Assembly (NCBI RefSeq): GCF_046097595.1
Contig: NZ_JBJUVG010000004.1
Span: 88,180 to 152,179 of the forward strand
Reading direction: 5' to 3'
DNA: 64,000 nucleotides
DNA from: Peptococcus simiae
GTDB taxonomy: Bacteria; Bacillota; Peptococcia; Peptococcales; Peptococcaceae
The notes under the pieces: model-generated
The model's input: only the letters and a program-made list of their open reading frames with translations
Told to the model about the DNA's origin: nothing
Databases searched by the model: none
Translations under genes and position numbers: made by a program
In this document: in pieces, positions 16,023 to 24,278 of the stretch
Position numbering within the stretch: position 1 is the first letter of the stretch
How the letters are laid out: each line of letters begins with the position of its first letter

Positions 16023-17381
16023 ATGACCTACCAATTACCAAAATTCACCCGTGAAGAAGTCCTGGAAATGGACCGTAAGTACAATGTCCACTCCTGGTCT
16101 GCACAAAATGCCCTGAAAAATATTATTCCCGTTGAAAAATCTGAAGGGATTTACTTCTGGGATTATAATGGCAAACGTTATGCCGATATGTGTTCTCAGC
16201 TGGTTAACATGAACCTAGGTCATGGCAACCAACAAATCATCGATGCCATTAAACAACAGGCTGAAGACCTCTGCTTCATCGCACCGGGTCAGGCTGTCGG
16301 CATCCGGGCTGCCCTGGCTAAAAAAATCATTGAACATGCTCCGGAAGGTATGACCCGGGTTTTCTTCACCAATGGTGGGGCTGACTCCAATGAAAATGCC
16401 ATTAAAATGGCCCGTCAAGCTTCCGGTAAGCAAAAAGTCCTTTCCATGTACCGGTCCTACCACGGGGCTACCATCACCGCCGGGAACGTATCCGGTGACA
16501 GCCGCCGGTTTGCTGCTGAAATCGGTGGGAGCGCACCTGGGGTGGTCCACTTCTTTGGCCCCTTCCCCTATCGTGAAGAAATCGAATTCGAAAGCGAAGA
16601 AGCCTTAACCGAATTCTACCTGAAGATGCTCCGCAAGCAGATCATTGCTGAAGGCCATAACAACATCGCTGCCATCATCTTAGAAACCGTTATCGGGGCC
16701 AATGGGGTTATCTTACCGCCTAAGGGTTACCTAGCCGGTATCCGGGCCCTCTGCGATGAATATGACATCTTCATGATTTGCGACGAAGTTATGGCTGGCT
16801 TTGGCCGGACCGGCACTTGGTTCGCTGTTGACAACTGGAACGTGTCTCCGGACATGATTACCTTTGCTAAAGGGGTTAACTCCGGTTATGTCCAACTCGG
16901 TGGGGTTATTATGAATGAGAAAGTGGCTTCCCACTTTGATGACAATGCCCTCCAGTGCGGTTTAACCTACCAGGGTCATCCTCTGGCTTGCGCTTCTGCT
17001 TATGCTTCTATTGAATACTTTGAACAAAACAATGTTTTGGATAACGTTCAAAAAGTAGGCAAGGTCCTGGGCGAATGCCTGGAAGAACTGGCTAAAAAAC
17101 ACGCTTGCGTCGGTGAAGTCCGCTACATTGGCCTCTTCAGTGCCATCGACCTGGTTAAGAACAAAGAAACCAAGGAACCGATTGCTGAATACGCCATTGA
17201 TACTACCGGCAACCAGAAGAAAGTCGTTGCCAAGTGTAAAGAACTCGGTTTCTACACCTATGGCCGTGACAACTGCATCCAAATTTGCCCGCCCCTCATC
17301 ATCACTGAAGAAGAATTGCGTGAACAAATGAAAGTTCTGGATGAAGTCCTGACCTGGGCTGACAACGAATTCTGCAAATAA
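16023..17381 (+). CDS. tpa: Taurine:pyruvate aminotransferase (class III, PLP)
   Basis: Tpa transfers the amino group of taurine to pyruvate, giving sulfoacetaldehyde and alanine. The 452-residue protein shares many segments with the Bilophila enzyme as I remember it: HSWSAQ, YADMCSQLVNMNLGHGN, YRSYHGATITAGN, RRFAAEIGGSAPG, ESxxGANGVILPPKGY-like stretch and NCIQICPPLIITE. PLP lysine is K283 in TFAKGVNSGYVQLGG and the aspartate pair is in MICDEVMAGFGRTG. I prefer ATG 16023 with GAAAGGA just upstream; ATG 16014 and TTG 15990 are in frame. It ends the cluster before a strong terminator. Confidence 0.92.
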   Translation: MTYQLPKFTREEVLEMDRKYNVHSWSAQNALKNIIPVEKSEGIYFWDYNGKRYADMCSQLVNMNLGHGNQQIIDAIKQQAEDLCFIAPGQAVGIRAALAKKIIEHAPEGMTRVFFTNGGADSNENAIKMARQASGKQKVLSMYRSYHGATITAGNVSGDSRRFAAEIGGSAPGVVHFFGPFPYREEIEFESEEALTEFYLKMLRKQIIAEGHNNIAAIILETVIGANGVILPPKGYLAGIRALCDEYDIFMICDEVMAGFGRTGTWFAVDNWNVSPDMITFAKGVNSGYVQLGGVIMNEKVASHFDDNALQCGLTYQGHPLACASAYASIEYFEQNNVLDNVQKVGKVLGECLEELAKKHACVGEVRYIGLFSAIDLVKNKETKEPIAEYAIDTTGNQKKVVAKCKELGFYTYGRDNCIQICPPLIITEEELREQMKVLDEVLTWADNEFCK

Positions 17382-17414
17382 ACCGGCTTGACGGCCCTTG
17401 TTAAGCTAAAAAAA

Positions 17415-17447
17415 GCATCCTGGGAATTTTTCCCAGGGTGCTTTTTT
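17415..17447 (+). terminator. Terminator of the taurine cluster
   Basis: GCATCCTGGGAA (17415-17426) pairs with TTCCCAGGGTGC (17430-17441), followed by six T. Confidence 0.9.
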
Positions 17448-17553
17448 GTATTGACAGCCGGCTGGGAAAGGAATAGATTAAGGCTAATTCATCTGGACCG
17501 GTTTGCGCTCGAGCGACGCGCCAAGAAGGGGTCCGATTATAGGAAGGATAGGT

Positions 17554-18882
17554 ATGGCTCTTATATGTAAGCGGTTCAGTACATCGCAGATGATTATTTT
17601 TGGGTATGCCGGTGTGATATTTTTGGGGACAGTCCTGTTGATGCTGCCATTTGCTACAGCGGATGGCCAAGGCGCCCCCTTCCTAACGGCGCTTTTTACG
17701 GCCACGTCGGCCCTGTCAGTGACGGGGCTGGTGGTGGAAAATACGGCGACCTACTGGTCTTTCTTTGGCCAAGGGGTAATTATCTCTCTCATCCAAATAG
17801 GGGGGATGGGGGTGATTACCGTGGCCATTGGCTTTTCCCTCCTGAGGAGGCAGCGGATTGGCCTCAAGCAGCGCCGGGTTATCCAGGATGCCCTGGCGGC
17901 TCCCCGGGTAGGCGGCATCATCCGCCTGACCCGGGTCATTATCTGCCGGGTGGCCCTGGTGGAGGCCCTTGGCGCCCTCATCCTTTTGCCTGGCTTTGTC
18001 GACCGCTTTGGCCTGGCCAGGGGGCTTTGGTATAGTGGTTTCCATGCGATTTCGGCCTTCTGCAACGCCGGCTTTGACCTCTTCGGCCTCCAGACACCCT
18101 ATGCCTCCCTGACGGCCTTTGTCGCCAGCCCGGTGGTTAACCTGGTCATTATGGCCCTGATCATCATTGGGGGTCTGGGCTTTTTAACCTGGGAGGATAT
18201 CCTGACCCAGCGGTTCAAAGTCCGGCGGTATAAGATGCAGACCAAGGTTATCTTATTCATGACCGGGGTCCTGGTTTTTTTGCCGGCGGTCTACTTCTAT
18301 ATGTATGAACTGGCCGACCTGCCCTTTAAGGAACGCTTACTGGCCGCCCTTTTTCAATCGGTGACCACCCGGACAGCCGGCTTTAACACCATTGACCTGG
18401 GCCTCTTTAGCGGTGGTGGCCTCATGATGATGACCCTCCTCATGCTGGTGGGCGGCGGGCCGGGGTCCACCGCCGGGGGAATGAAGGTCACCACACCGGC
18501 CGTCCTTTACGGGATGTCCCGGGCGGTTTTTAAGCGGGAACGGGCCGCTCACCTTTTTGGCCGGCGGATACCGGTGACAGCCATCCATATGGCCGTGGCC
18601 ATCTTTTGCCTATACACAGGGGTCTGCCTTCTGGGGGGCTTTTTCATGTTCTATTTTGAAAACCTGCCCCTGCTCAAGTGTCTCTTTGAATGTGCCTCAG
18701 CCATTGGCACTGTCGGCCTGACCCTGGGGCTGACCCCGGACTTAACCTGGGTCTCCCATGTCATTTTGATTGTGCTCATGTTCATTGGTCGGGTCGGAGC
18801 TATGACCTTTATGTTCGCAACCTTTTCCCAGACCAGGGACCGGAGCCAGGCCATGCCGGAAGAAAAAATTAGTATTGGTTAG
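17554..18882 (+). CDS. Potassium uptake membrane subunit (TrkH/KtrB family)
   Basis: The 442-residue protein has repeated membrane-pore-membrane units with about 8-10 hydrophobic helices and selectivity-filter-like segments (TSALSVTGLV, FNTIDLG preceded by TTRTAG, ASAIGTVGLTLG). These belong to the Trk/Ktr family of K+ uptake channels. Start ATG 17554 follows AGGAAGGA; an upstream extension to 17503 lacks a ribosome-binding site. The regulatory RCK subunit follows after 10 bases, so the two form a KtrAB-like system with one subunit of each. Confidence 0.92.
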   Translation: MALICKRFSTSQMIIFGYAGVIFLGTVLLMLPFATADGQGAPFLTALFTATSALSVTGLVVENTATYWSFFGQGVIISLIQIGGMGVITVAIGFSLLRRQRIGLKQRRVIQDALAAPRVGGIIRLTRVIICRVALVEALGALILLPGFVDRFGLARGLWYSGFHAISAFCNAGFDLFGLQTPYASLTAFVASPVVNLVIMALIIIGGLGFLTWEDILTQRFKVRRYKMQTKVILFMTGVLVFLPAVYFYMYELADLPFKERLLAALFQSVTTRTAGFNTIDLGLFSGGGLMMMTLLMLVGGGPGSTAGGMKVTTPAVLYGMSRAVFKRERAAHLFGRRIPVTAIHMAVAIFCLYTGVCLLGGFFMFYFENLPLLKCLFECASAIGTVGLTLGLTPDLTWVSHVILIVLMFIGRVGAMTFMFATFSQTRDRSQAMPEEKISIG

Positions 18883-18892
18883 GAGGATTGGC

Positions 18893-19540
18893 ATGAAAAA
18901 CATCTTACTCATTGGCCTCGGCCGGTTCGGTCGCCATATGGCCCGGCAATTTTATACCATGGGCCACGAGGTCATGGCTGTAGACCGGCAGGAGGAACGG
19001 GTCAACCGGGTCCTTTCTTTTGTCACAGATGCCCAGATTGGGGATAGCACCGATGGGGCCTTCCTGGCCAGCCTGGGGGTGGGCAATTACGACCTCTGTG
19101 TCGTCGCCATCGGGGATAGCTTCGAAAATTCCCTGGTTACCACTTCCCTTTTGAAGGAATTGGGGGCCGGTCGGGTTATTGCCCGGGCCTCCCGGGGGAT
19201 CCAGGAGCGGCTCCTCCTCCGCAATGGGGCCGATGAGGTCGTTTACCCGGAAAAGCAACTGGCCCGGTGGACGGCCATCCGCTATTCCTCCGACCATATC
19301 CTGGAGTACTGGGCTCTGGACCAGGGCTACGCCGTTTACGAGCTGGATGTGCCGGCAGCCTGGCTGGGGCGGAGCCTGGACCAGCTGGATTTAAGGCAAA
19401 AGTATGGCTTCAATATTTTAGGCGTGCGGTATGCCGGCCAGCTAGATATGGACGTTCGTCCCCAAACCATCCTGGAAGCAGGGGCCTCGGTCCTGGTCCT
19501 GGGCCCGGAAACCCTCATTAGAAAATGCTTTGATATTTAA
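18893..19540 (+). CDS. Potassium uptake regulatory subunit (TrkA/KtrA family)
   Basis: The 215-residue cytoplasmic protein starts with the RCK-N Rossmann motif GLGRFGRHMARQFYTMGHEVMAVD, which binds nucleotide (ATP/ADP or NAD), followed by an RCK-C domain from about residue 135. It gates the partner TrkH/KtrB channel. ATG 18893 follows AGGAGG. It has a single RCK unit, as in KtrA, rather than the duplicated TrkA of Escherichia coli. Confidence 0.92.
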   Translation: MKNILLIGLGRFGRHMARQFYTMGHEVMAVDRQEERVNRVLSFVTDAQIGDSTDGAFLASLGVGNYDLCVVAIGDSFENSLVTTSLLKELGAGRVIARASRGIQERLLLRNGADEVVYPEKQLARWTAIRYSSDHILEYWALDQGYAVYELDVPAAWLGRSLDQLDLRQKYGFNILGVRYAGQLDMDVRPQTILEAGASVLVLGPETLIRKCFDI

Positions 19541-19548
19541 AAATAATG

Positions 19549-19590
19549 TCTCCCAACTAAGGTCGGAGGGCTCGGTTGGGAGATTTTTTT
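19549..19590 (+). terminator. Terminator after the K+ uptake genes
   Basis: TCTCCCAAC (19549-19557) pairs with GTTGGGAGA (19575-19583), followed by seven T. Confidence 0.88.
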
Positions 19591-19724
19591 GTGCTCATAA
19601 ACCGGGGCGCCAGGGGGCTTTTCGGGCCCTCGGCAGGGGCTGGGTCCGTTTACGGGCAAGGAAAAATGTGTATATGGATAACTAGTAGCTATCAGGTGAT
19701 ATATTTAGGAAAGGACGATGCAGC

Positions 19725-20720
19725 ATGGCTGACACAAAAATTTCCATTCTTAATTTAATCCCTAAATATCAGGATGAGACGCAGAAGGAAGCCTTTGACC
19801 GGGCGCTAGACCTAGCCCGTTTTGCAGAAGAAAATTATTTTAGCCGCTACTGGGTAGCGGAGCACCATAATACCCGGGCCGTCCTGGGCTCGGCAACAGA
19901 CGTAGTCTTGGGTTATCTTTTAGCCAATACCGACCGCCTGCGGGTCGGGGCCGGCGGGGTCATGTTGCCCAACCATACCCCCTTCCAGGTCGCGGAGCGC
20001 TACGGCACCCTTGAAGCCCTCTACCCGGGCCGGGTGGACCTGGGGGTCGGCCGGGCACCGGGGACTGACCGGGCAACGGCCCGGCTCATTTATCGGGACC
20101 ACTATGACCAGGCGTCATTTGCCGCTGCTTTAAGCCAGTTGCAGGCCTATATGAGCGATGATGCTGACCAGCTTCCCGTTTCTCCGACACCGGGGATTGG
20201 GGCCAAGGTGCCGATTTACGTCCTGGGCAGTTCAGATGCCTCGGCCTATGTGGCCGCTGAACTGGGCCTACCCTATTCCTTTGCAGGTCACTTCTCGCCG
20301 AATTCCATTGGCCATGCCCTGGACATCTACCGGAAGCGGTTCCGCCCCTCTGAGGTCCTACAAGAACCCTATGTCATCCTGGGCCTAACGACCAATATTG
20401 CCGAAACAGAAGAAGCTGCTGAAGAACTGGCCTTCCACGCCTCCCAGGTCTTCTTACACCTCATCCACCGCCAAAGCAAGGATGAATTCCTGAAGATGGA
20501 CCCGGACCAGGCCCCTGAACTCACTTCCATTGAGAAATTCTTCCTGCGGGCCCACCGGGGCTTATCCATTAGCGGGAGTGTTGATGAAGCGAGAGACCAG
20601 TATAAGGCTGTCATGCGCCAATACGCCCCGGATGAAGTCATCGGGGCCACCTATATTTCCGACCGCACAGCCCTAAAAGATAACTTCCGCCTCCTGGCTG
20701 ACATCGTCCGTAACGACTAA
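19725..20720 (+). CDS. LLM-class flavin-dependent oxidoreductase (luciferase-like)
   Basis: The 331-residue protein has the luciferase-like barrel, with FSRYWVAEHHNTRAVLGSATDVVLG and RVDLGVGRAPGTD typical of the MsnO8/YceB-type FMN monooxygenase-like group. Substrate is unknown, and in an anaerobe the reaction may not be oxygen-dependent. Some luciferase-family members desulfonate alkanesulfonates (SsuD), but this subgroup is different and the context of ilv and K+ genes gives no hint. It is monocistronic: preceded by a terminator and followed by one. Confidence 0.88.
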   Translation: MADTKISILNLIPKYQDETQKEAFDRALDLARFAEENYFSRYWVAEHHNTRAVLGSATDVVLGYLLANTDRLRVGAGGVMLPNHTPFQVAERYGTLEALYPGRVDLGVGRAPGTDRATARLIYRDHYDQASFAAALSQLQAYMSDDADQLPVSPTPGIGAKVPIYVLGSSDASAYVAAELGLPYSFAGHFSPNSIGHALDIYRKRFRPSEVLQEPYVILGLTTNIAETEEAAEELAFHASQVFLHLIHRQSKDEFLKMDPDQAPELTSIEKFFLRAHRGLSISGSVDEARDQYKAVMRQYAPDEVIGATYISDRTALKDNFRLLADIVRND

Positions 20721-20742
20721 GCCAGCGGCTTTACAAGCAAAT

Positions 20743-20781
20743 AAGACCCGCCGTCCAGTTCAGCTGGGCGGCGGGTCTTTT
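20743..20781 (+). terminator. Terminator after the luciferase-like gene
   Basis: A 16-base stem from 20743 (AAGACCCGCCGTCCAG) pairs with CTGGGCGGCGGGTCTT (20764-20779) followed by T. Confidence 0.9.
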
Positions 20782-20992
20782 CATCTATTTATGTCAGTGA
20801 GGCGGTAGGGAAGCGGGGGAGGAATAAAAAAGAACGAAAGTCCAATGAAAGAGGACTATCTGTTATATAAATTATTTTGAGAAAATTATTTAATTATAAA
20901 ATAATAATTATGAAATCAAATGGAATCCGTCAACTGGGCCATTTTCGTTGATTTTTTAAAAATAAAAAATAAAAAAAGATGATATATAACAG
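20782..20992. other. AT-rich spacer upstream of the ilv promoter
   Basis: Highly AT-rich, with runs of A and T just before the -35 box that could act as an UP element or bent DNA. TCAAC...GTTGA followed by T6 near 20930-20960 is a weak terminator-like hairpin. No coding frame, T-box or leader peptide was recognised. Confidence 0.5.
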
Positions 20993-21021
20993 TTGACAAG
21001 ATTGCCGTAAGTGTGTATGAT
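20993..21021 (+). promoter_or_regulatory. Sigma-A-type promoter of the ilv operon
   Basis: TTGACA at 20993-20998 and TATGAT at 21016-21021 are separated by exactly 17 bases. The start codon of ilvB is about 45 bases downstream, leaving too short a leader for a T-box or long attenuator. Confidence 0.85.
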
Positions 21022-21070
21022 GTGGACTAATCACTATTTACTTAATGGAGAGAAAAAAGAGGTGTTATTT

Positions 21071-22741
21071 ATGAGATGTTCCGGTTCTGAAGTTTTAATC
21101 AATGTACTCATAGAGCGTGGCGTCGAGACCATTTTCGGCTACCCAGGTGGAGCGGTCCTAAACATTTATGACGCCCTTTATGACTATACCGATCAGATTC
21201 GGCACATCCTCACTGTAGATGAGCAGGGTGCCTGTTATGCAGCAGACGGTTATGCTCGGGCGACCGGCAAAACCGGGGTGGTCTTAGCCACCAGCGGCCC
21301 TGGGGCCACCAACTTGGTGACAGGGATTGCCAATGCCTACATGGACAGCATCCCTATGGTGGCCATTACCGGTAACGTGGCCCAGAATTTAATTGGGAAA
21401 GACTCTTTCCAGGAAATTTACATTACCGGCTGCACCATGCCGATTACCAAACACAACTTTGTCGTCCGGGATATTGAAGACCTGGCGCCTATTTTACACC
21501 AGGCCTTTGATATTGCCAATTCCGGCCGGAAGGGGCCGGTCCTGGTGGATATCCCCAAGGATATCACCGCTGCCATGACCGACTACTCCCCCTTGCCTAA
21601 GGAAGACCAGGGGCCCAAAGCGCCGCCTGAAATTCCCCAGGCTGAACTGGAACTTTTGGCCAAGCTCATTGAAAATGCAGAACGGCCTTTAATCTATGCC
21701 GGCGGGGGCATTATTTCTGGGGAGGCCGAAGGTCCCCTGGCCCAACTGATGGAGAAGGCCCATATTCCGGCCTGTCATACCATTATGGGGATTGGGGCCA
21801 TCCCTGATGAGCACCCCTTGAATTTAGGCATGGTGGGCATGCATGGCCGGACCAGCTGCAATTTAGCCATAGAGCATTGTGACCTGCTCTTGGCCTTGGG
21901 CGTCCGTTTTTCCGACCGGGTGGCCCTGAACTTTAAAAAGTTTGCTCCTCAAGCCAGCCTGGTCCATGTGGATATCGACCCTTCCGAGCATCATAAGAAT
22001 GTGCCGGTCGACCTGGCCATTGCTGCTGATGTAGGCGACTTACTGGAAGCCATCCTGCCCCATGTGAGCGCACAAGACCACGATAGCTGGTGGGCTGACC
22101 TTAATCGGTTCCGGCAAGAGGACTGGCAGGCCCCGGCGGCCAATGGTGAATTAGACCCGACTGCCATGGTCCAGGTCATCACCGACCGCTTGGGCAAGGA
22201 AGGCACTTTGGTCACAGATGTCGGCCAGCACCAAATGTGGGCGGCCCAAGGCGCCCGCCGGGCCAAGCCCCGGACCTTTATCACCTCCGGCGGCTTAGGG
22301 GCCATGGGATATGGTTATGGTGCGGCCATGGGGGCGGCAGTGGCCCATCCGGATGAGCACATCGTCCACATTACCGGCGACGGGTCCTTCCATATGAATA
22401 TGAATGAACTGGCCACTGCGGTCCACTATCAGATGCCCATCGTCACCGTTATTTTTGACAACCAGGCCCTGGGGATGCCCCGCCAATGGCAGCACTACAT
22501 GTACGATGACCGGTATGCCATGAGCGACTTCTTCCGGACCACCGACTATGTGGCCCTGGCCGAAGCTATGGGGGCCAGAGGCGTCCGGCCGGAGAATTTG
22601 CAGGCCTTTGACCAGGCCATGGAAGAGGCCCTGGCCCATCCCGGTCCTACCGTGATTTGGTGCAATATCGACCGCCACGCCCAAGTGCTGCCGATGATCC
22701 CTGCCGGGGGGACGGTTGCAGACAGCATAAGGACAGAATAG
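21071..22741 (+). CDS. ilvB: Acetolactate synthase, catalytic subunit
   Basis: IlvB condenses two pyruvates to acetolactate, or pyruvate with 2-oxobutyrate, at the head of valine/isoleucine/leucine synthesis. The 556-residue protein has FGYPGGAVLNIYDAL, the glutamate in VDEQGACYAADGYARATG and the ThDP motif GDGSFHMNMNEL through to DNQALG. ATG 21071 is preceded by AGAGGTG; an upstream frame from 21011 lacks a ribosome-binding site and would use the mRNA leader. It heads ilvB-ilvN-ilvC-ilvD on the + strand. Confidence 0.96.
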   Translation: MRCSGSEVLINVLIERGVETIFGYPGGAVLNIYDALYDYTDQIRHILTVDEQGACYAADGYARATGKTGVVLATSGPGATNLVTGIANAYMDSIPMVAITGNVAQNLIGKDSFQEIYITGCTMPITKHNFVVRDIEDLAPILHQAFDIANSGRKGPVLVDIPKDITAAMTDYSPLPKEDQGPKAPPEIPQAELELLAKLIENAERPLIYAGGGIISGEAEGPLAQLMEKAHIPACHTIMGIGAIPDEHPLNLGMVGMHGRTSCNLAIEHCDLLLALGVRFSDRVALNFKKFAPQASLVHVDIDPSEHHKNVPVDLAIAADVGDLLEAILPHVSAQDHDSWWADLNRFRQEDWQAPAANGELDPTAMVQVITDRLGKEGTLVTDVGQHQMWAAQGARRAKPRTFITSGGLGAMGYGYGAAMGAAVAHPDEHIVHITGDGSFHMNMNELATAVHYQMPIVTVIFDNQALGMPRQWQHYMYDDRYAMSDFFRTTDYVALAEAMGARGVRPENLQAFDQAMEEALAHPGPTVIWCNIDRHAQVLPMIPAGGTVADSIRTE

Positions 22742-22749
22742 GAGGCCGT

Positions 22750-23268
22750 ATGAAAAAACCAATGAAGCAGGAAGTTATTTGCATTTTAGCGGAAAATAAT
22801 TACGGCGTCTGCGCCCGGATTGCCAGCCTGTTTGGCCGGAAGGGCTACAGTATTGATACCTTTACGGCTTCGACTACGTCAGATACCGACCTTTCCCGGA
22901 TTACCCTCACCCTGTCCGGGGAGGAAGATGAAATCAAGCAAATTATGGCCCAGTGTGAAAAGCTGGAAGAGGTCCGGAAGGTGGCCCTCTTATCTGTACA
23001 AAATTCCGTCCTCCGGGAAATCCTCCTGGTTAAGCTGGCCTTAGACCCCAATGATGGGACCCAGCTCTCCCGGATTATGGAGATTTGCAACATCTATAAG
23101 GCTGCTGTGGTCAGCCTGTCAACGGATATTATGATCCTGGAATTAACTGGGAAACCAGTCAAAATAGATGCTTTTGAGGAATTAATCCAGCAGTTTGAAA
23201 TTGTAGAAATGTCACGGTCCGGTGCCACTGCAATGGCCCGCAAAGAGGTTCTTGGAAAGGAAGACTAA
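22750..23268 (+). CDS. ilvN: Acetolactate synthase, small regulatory subunit
   Basis: The 172-residue protein carries an N-terminal ACT domain (VICILAENNYGVCARIASLFGRKGYSIDTFTAS) that binds the feedback inhibitor valine, and a C-terminal regulatory domain. The ATG follows AGGAGG eight bases after ilvB, so subunits are cotranslated. Its length matches IlvH/IlvN proteins of Firmicutes. Confidence 0.95.
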   Translation: MKKPMKQEVICILAENNYGVCARIASLFGRKGYSIDTFTASTTSDTDLSRITLTLSGEEDEIKQIMAQCEKLEEVRKVALLSVQNSVLREILLVKLALDPNDGTQLSRIMEICNIYKAAVVSLSTDIMILELTGKPVKIDAFEELIQQFEIVEMSRSGATAMARKEVLGKED

Positions 23269-23270
23269 TC

Positions 23271-24269
23271 ATGAAAAAATATTACGACAAAGATTGCAAC
23301 ATGTCCCTTTTAGAAGGCAAAAAGGTAGCTGTTATCGGCTATGGCAGCCAGGGACACGCCCATGCCCTGAACTTACACGACAGCGGGGTTTCTGTTGTTG
23401 TCGGCCTGGCCCCGACCAGTAAAAGTCGGGCCAAGGCAGAGGCAGCCGGCCTTGAAGTGGCTGATGTCTGCGATGCCGTCAAGGCAGCTGATATTGTCAT
23501 GATGCTGGTCCCCGATGAAGTGGCCGCTGACCTTTATGAAGCTGAAGTGGCCCCCAACTTAAAGGAGGGGGCAGTCCTCATGTTCGCCCACGGCTTCAAT
23601 ATTCATTACGGCTTAATCTGCCCGGCCGAAGGCGTTGACGTTGCCATGGTAGCCCCCAAGGGCCCTGGCCACACCGTCCGCAGCCAGTACCAGGAAGGCC
23701 GCGGGGTTCCCTCCCTGGTCGCTGTTTACCAAGATGCCAGCGGTAAAGCCAAGGACATCGCCCTGGCCTATGCATCCGGCATTGGTGCCGGCCGGGCTGG
23801 GATCCTGGAAACCAGTTTTAAAGAAGAAACCGAAACCGACCTCTTTGGTGAACAGGCCGTTCTCTGCGGTGGGGTCACCGAGCTGATGAAAGCCGGGTTT
23901 GAAACCCTGGTTGAAGCCGGCTATGAACCGGAAATGGCTTATTTCGAATGTATCCACGAAATGAAGCTCATCATCGACCTGATCATCGAGGGTGGCTTCT
24001 CCCGGATGCGGTATTCCATCTCCAATACAGCCGAATACGGTGACTACATCAGTGGCGAAAAGGTTATCTCCGAGGATACCCGCCGGGCCATGAAAGGCAT
24101 CTTGAAAGATATCCAAAACGGGACCTTTGCTTCTGACTTCATGACCGAATTCTCCTCCGGCCGTAAGGCACGCTTCTTAGCCAGCCGCCGCTTAGGTGCA
24201 GAGCACCAGCTGGAAGAAGTGGGCGGTGAATTACGCAGCATGATGAGCTGGCTCAAAGAAGACAAGTAA
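23271..24269 (+). CDS. ilvC: Ketol-acid reductoisomerase
   Basis: IlvC isomerises and reduces acetolactate to dihydroxyisovalerate. The 332-residue length marks a class I (short) enzyme. The cofactor loop is GYGSQGHAHALNLHDSGVSV, followed by MMLVPDE, KGPGHTVRSQYQEGRGVP and the Mg-binding DLFGEQAVLCGG and E/M-rich C-terminal helices. It starts 2 bases after ilvN. Confidence 0.97.
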   Translation: MKKYYDKDCNMSLLEGKKVAVIGYGSQGHAHALNLHDSGVSVVVGLAPTSKSRAKAEAAGLEVADVCDAVKAADIVMMLVPDEVAADLYEAEVAPNLKEGAVLMFAHGFNIHYGLICPAEGVDVAMVAPKGPGHTVRSQYQEGRGVPSLVAVYQDASGKAKDIALAYASGIGAGRAGILETSFKEETETDLFGEQAVLCGGVTELMKAGFETLVEAGYEPEMAYFECIHEMKLIIDLIIEGGFSRMRYSISNTAEYGDYISGEKVISEDTRRAMKGILKDIQNGTFASDFMTEFSSGRKARFLASRRLGAEHQLEEVGGELRSMMSWLKEDK

Positions 24270-24278
24270 GGAGGACCT

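Noticed and set aside
20782..21070. T-box or leader peptide before ilvB
   Set aside because: Promoter lies only about 50 bases before the start codon; no T-box bulge sequence, specifier hairpin or branched-chain-codon run was seen.
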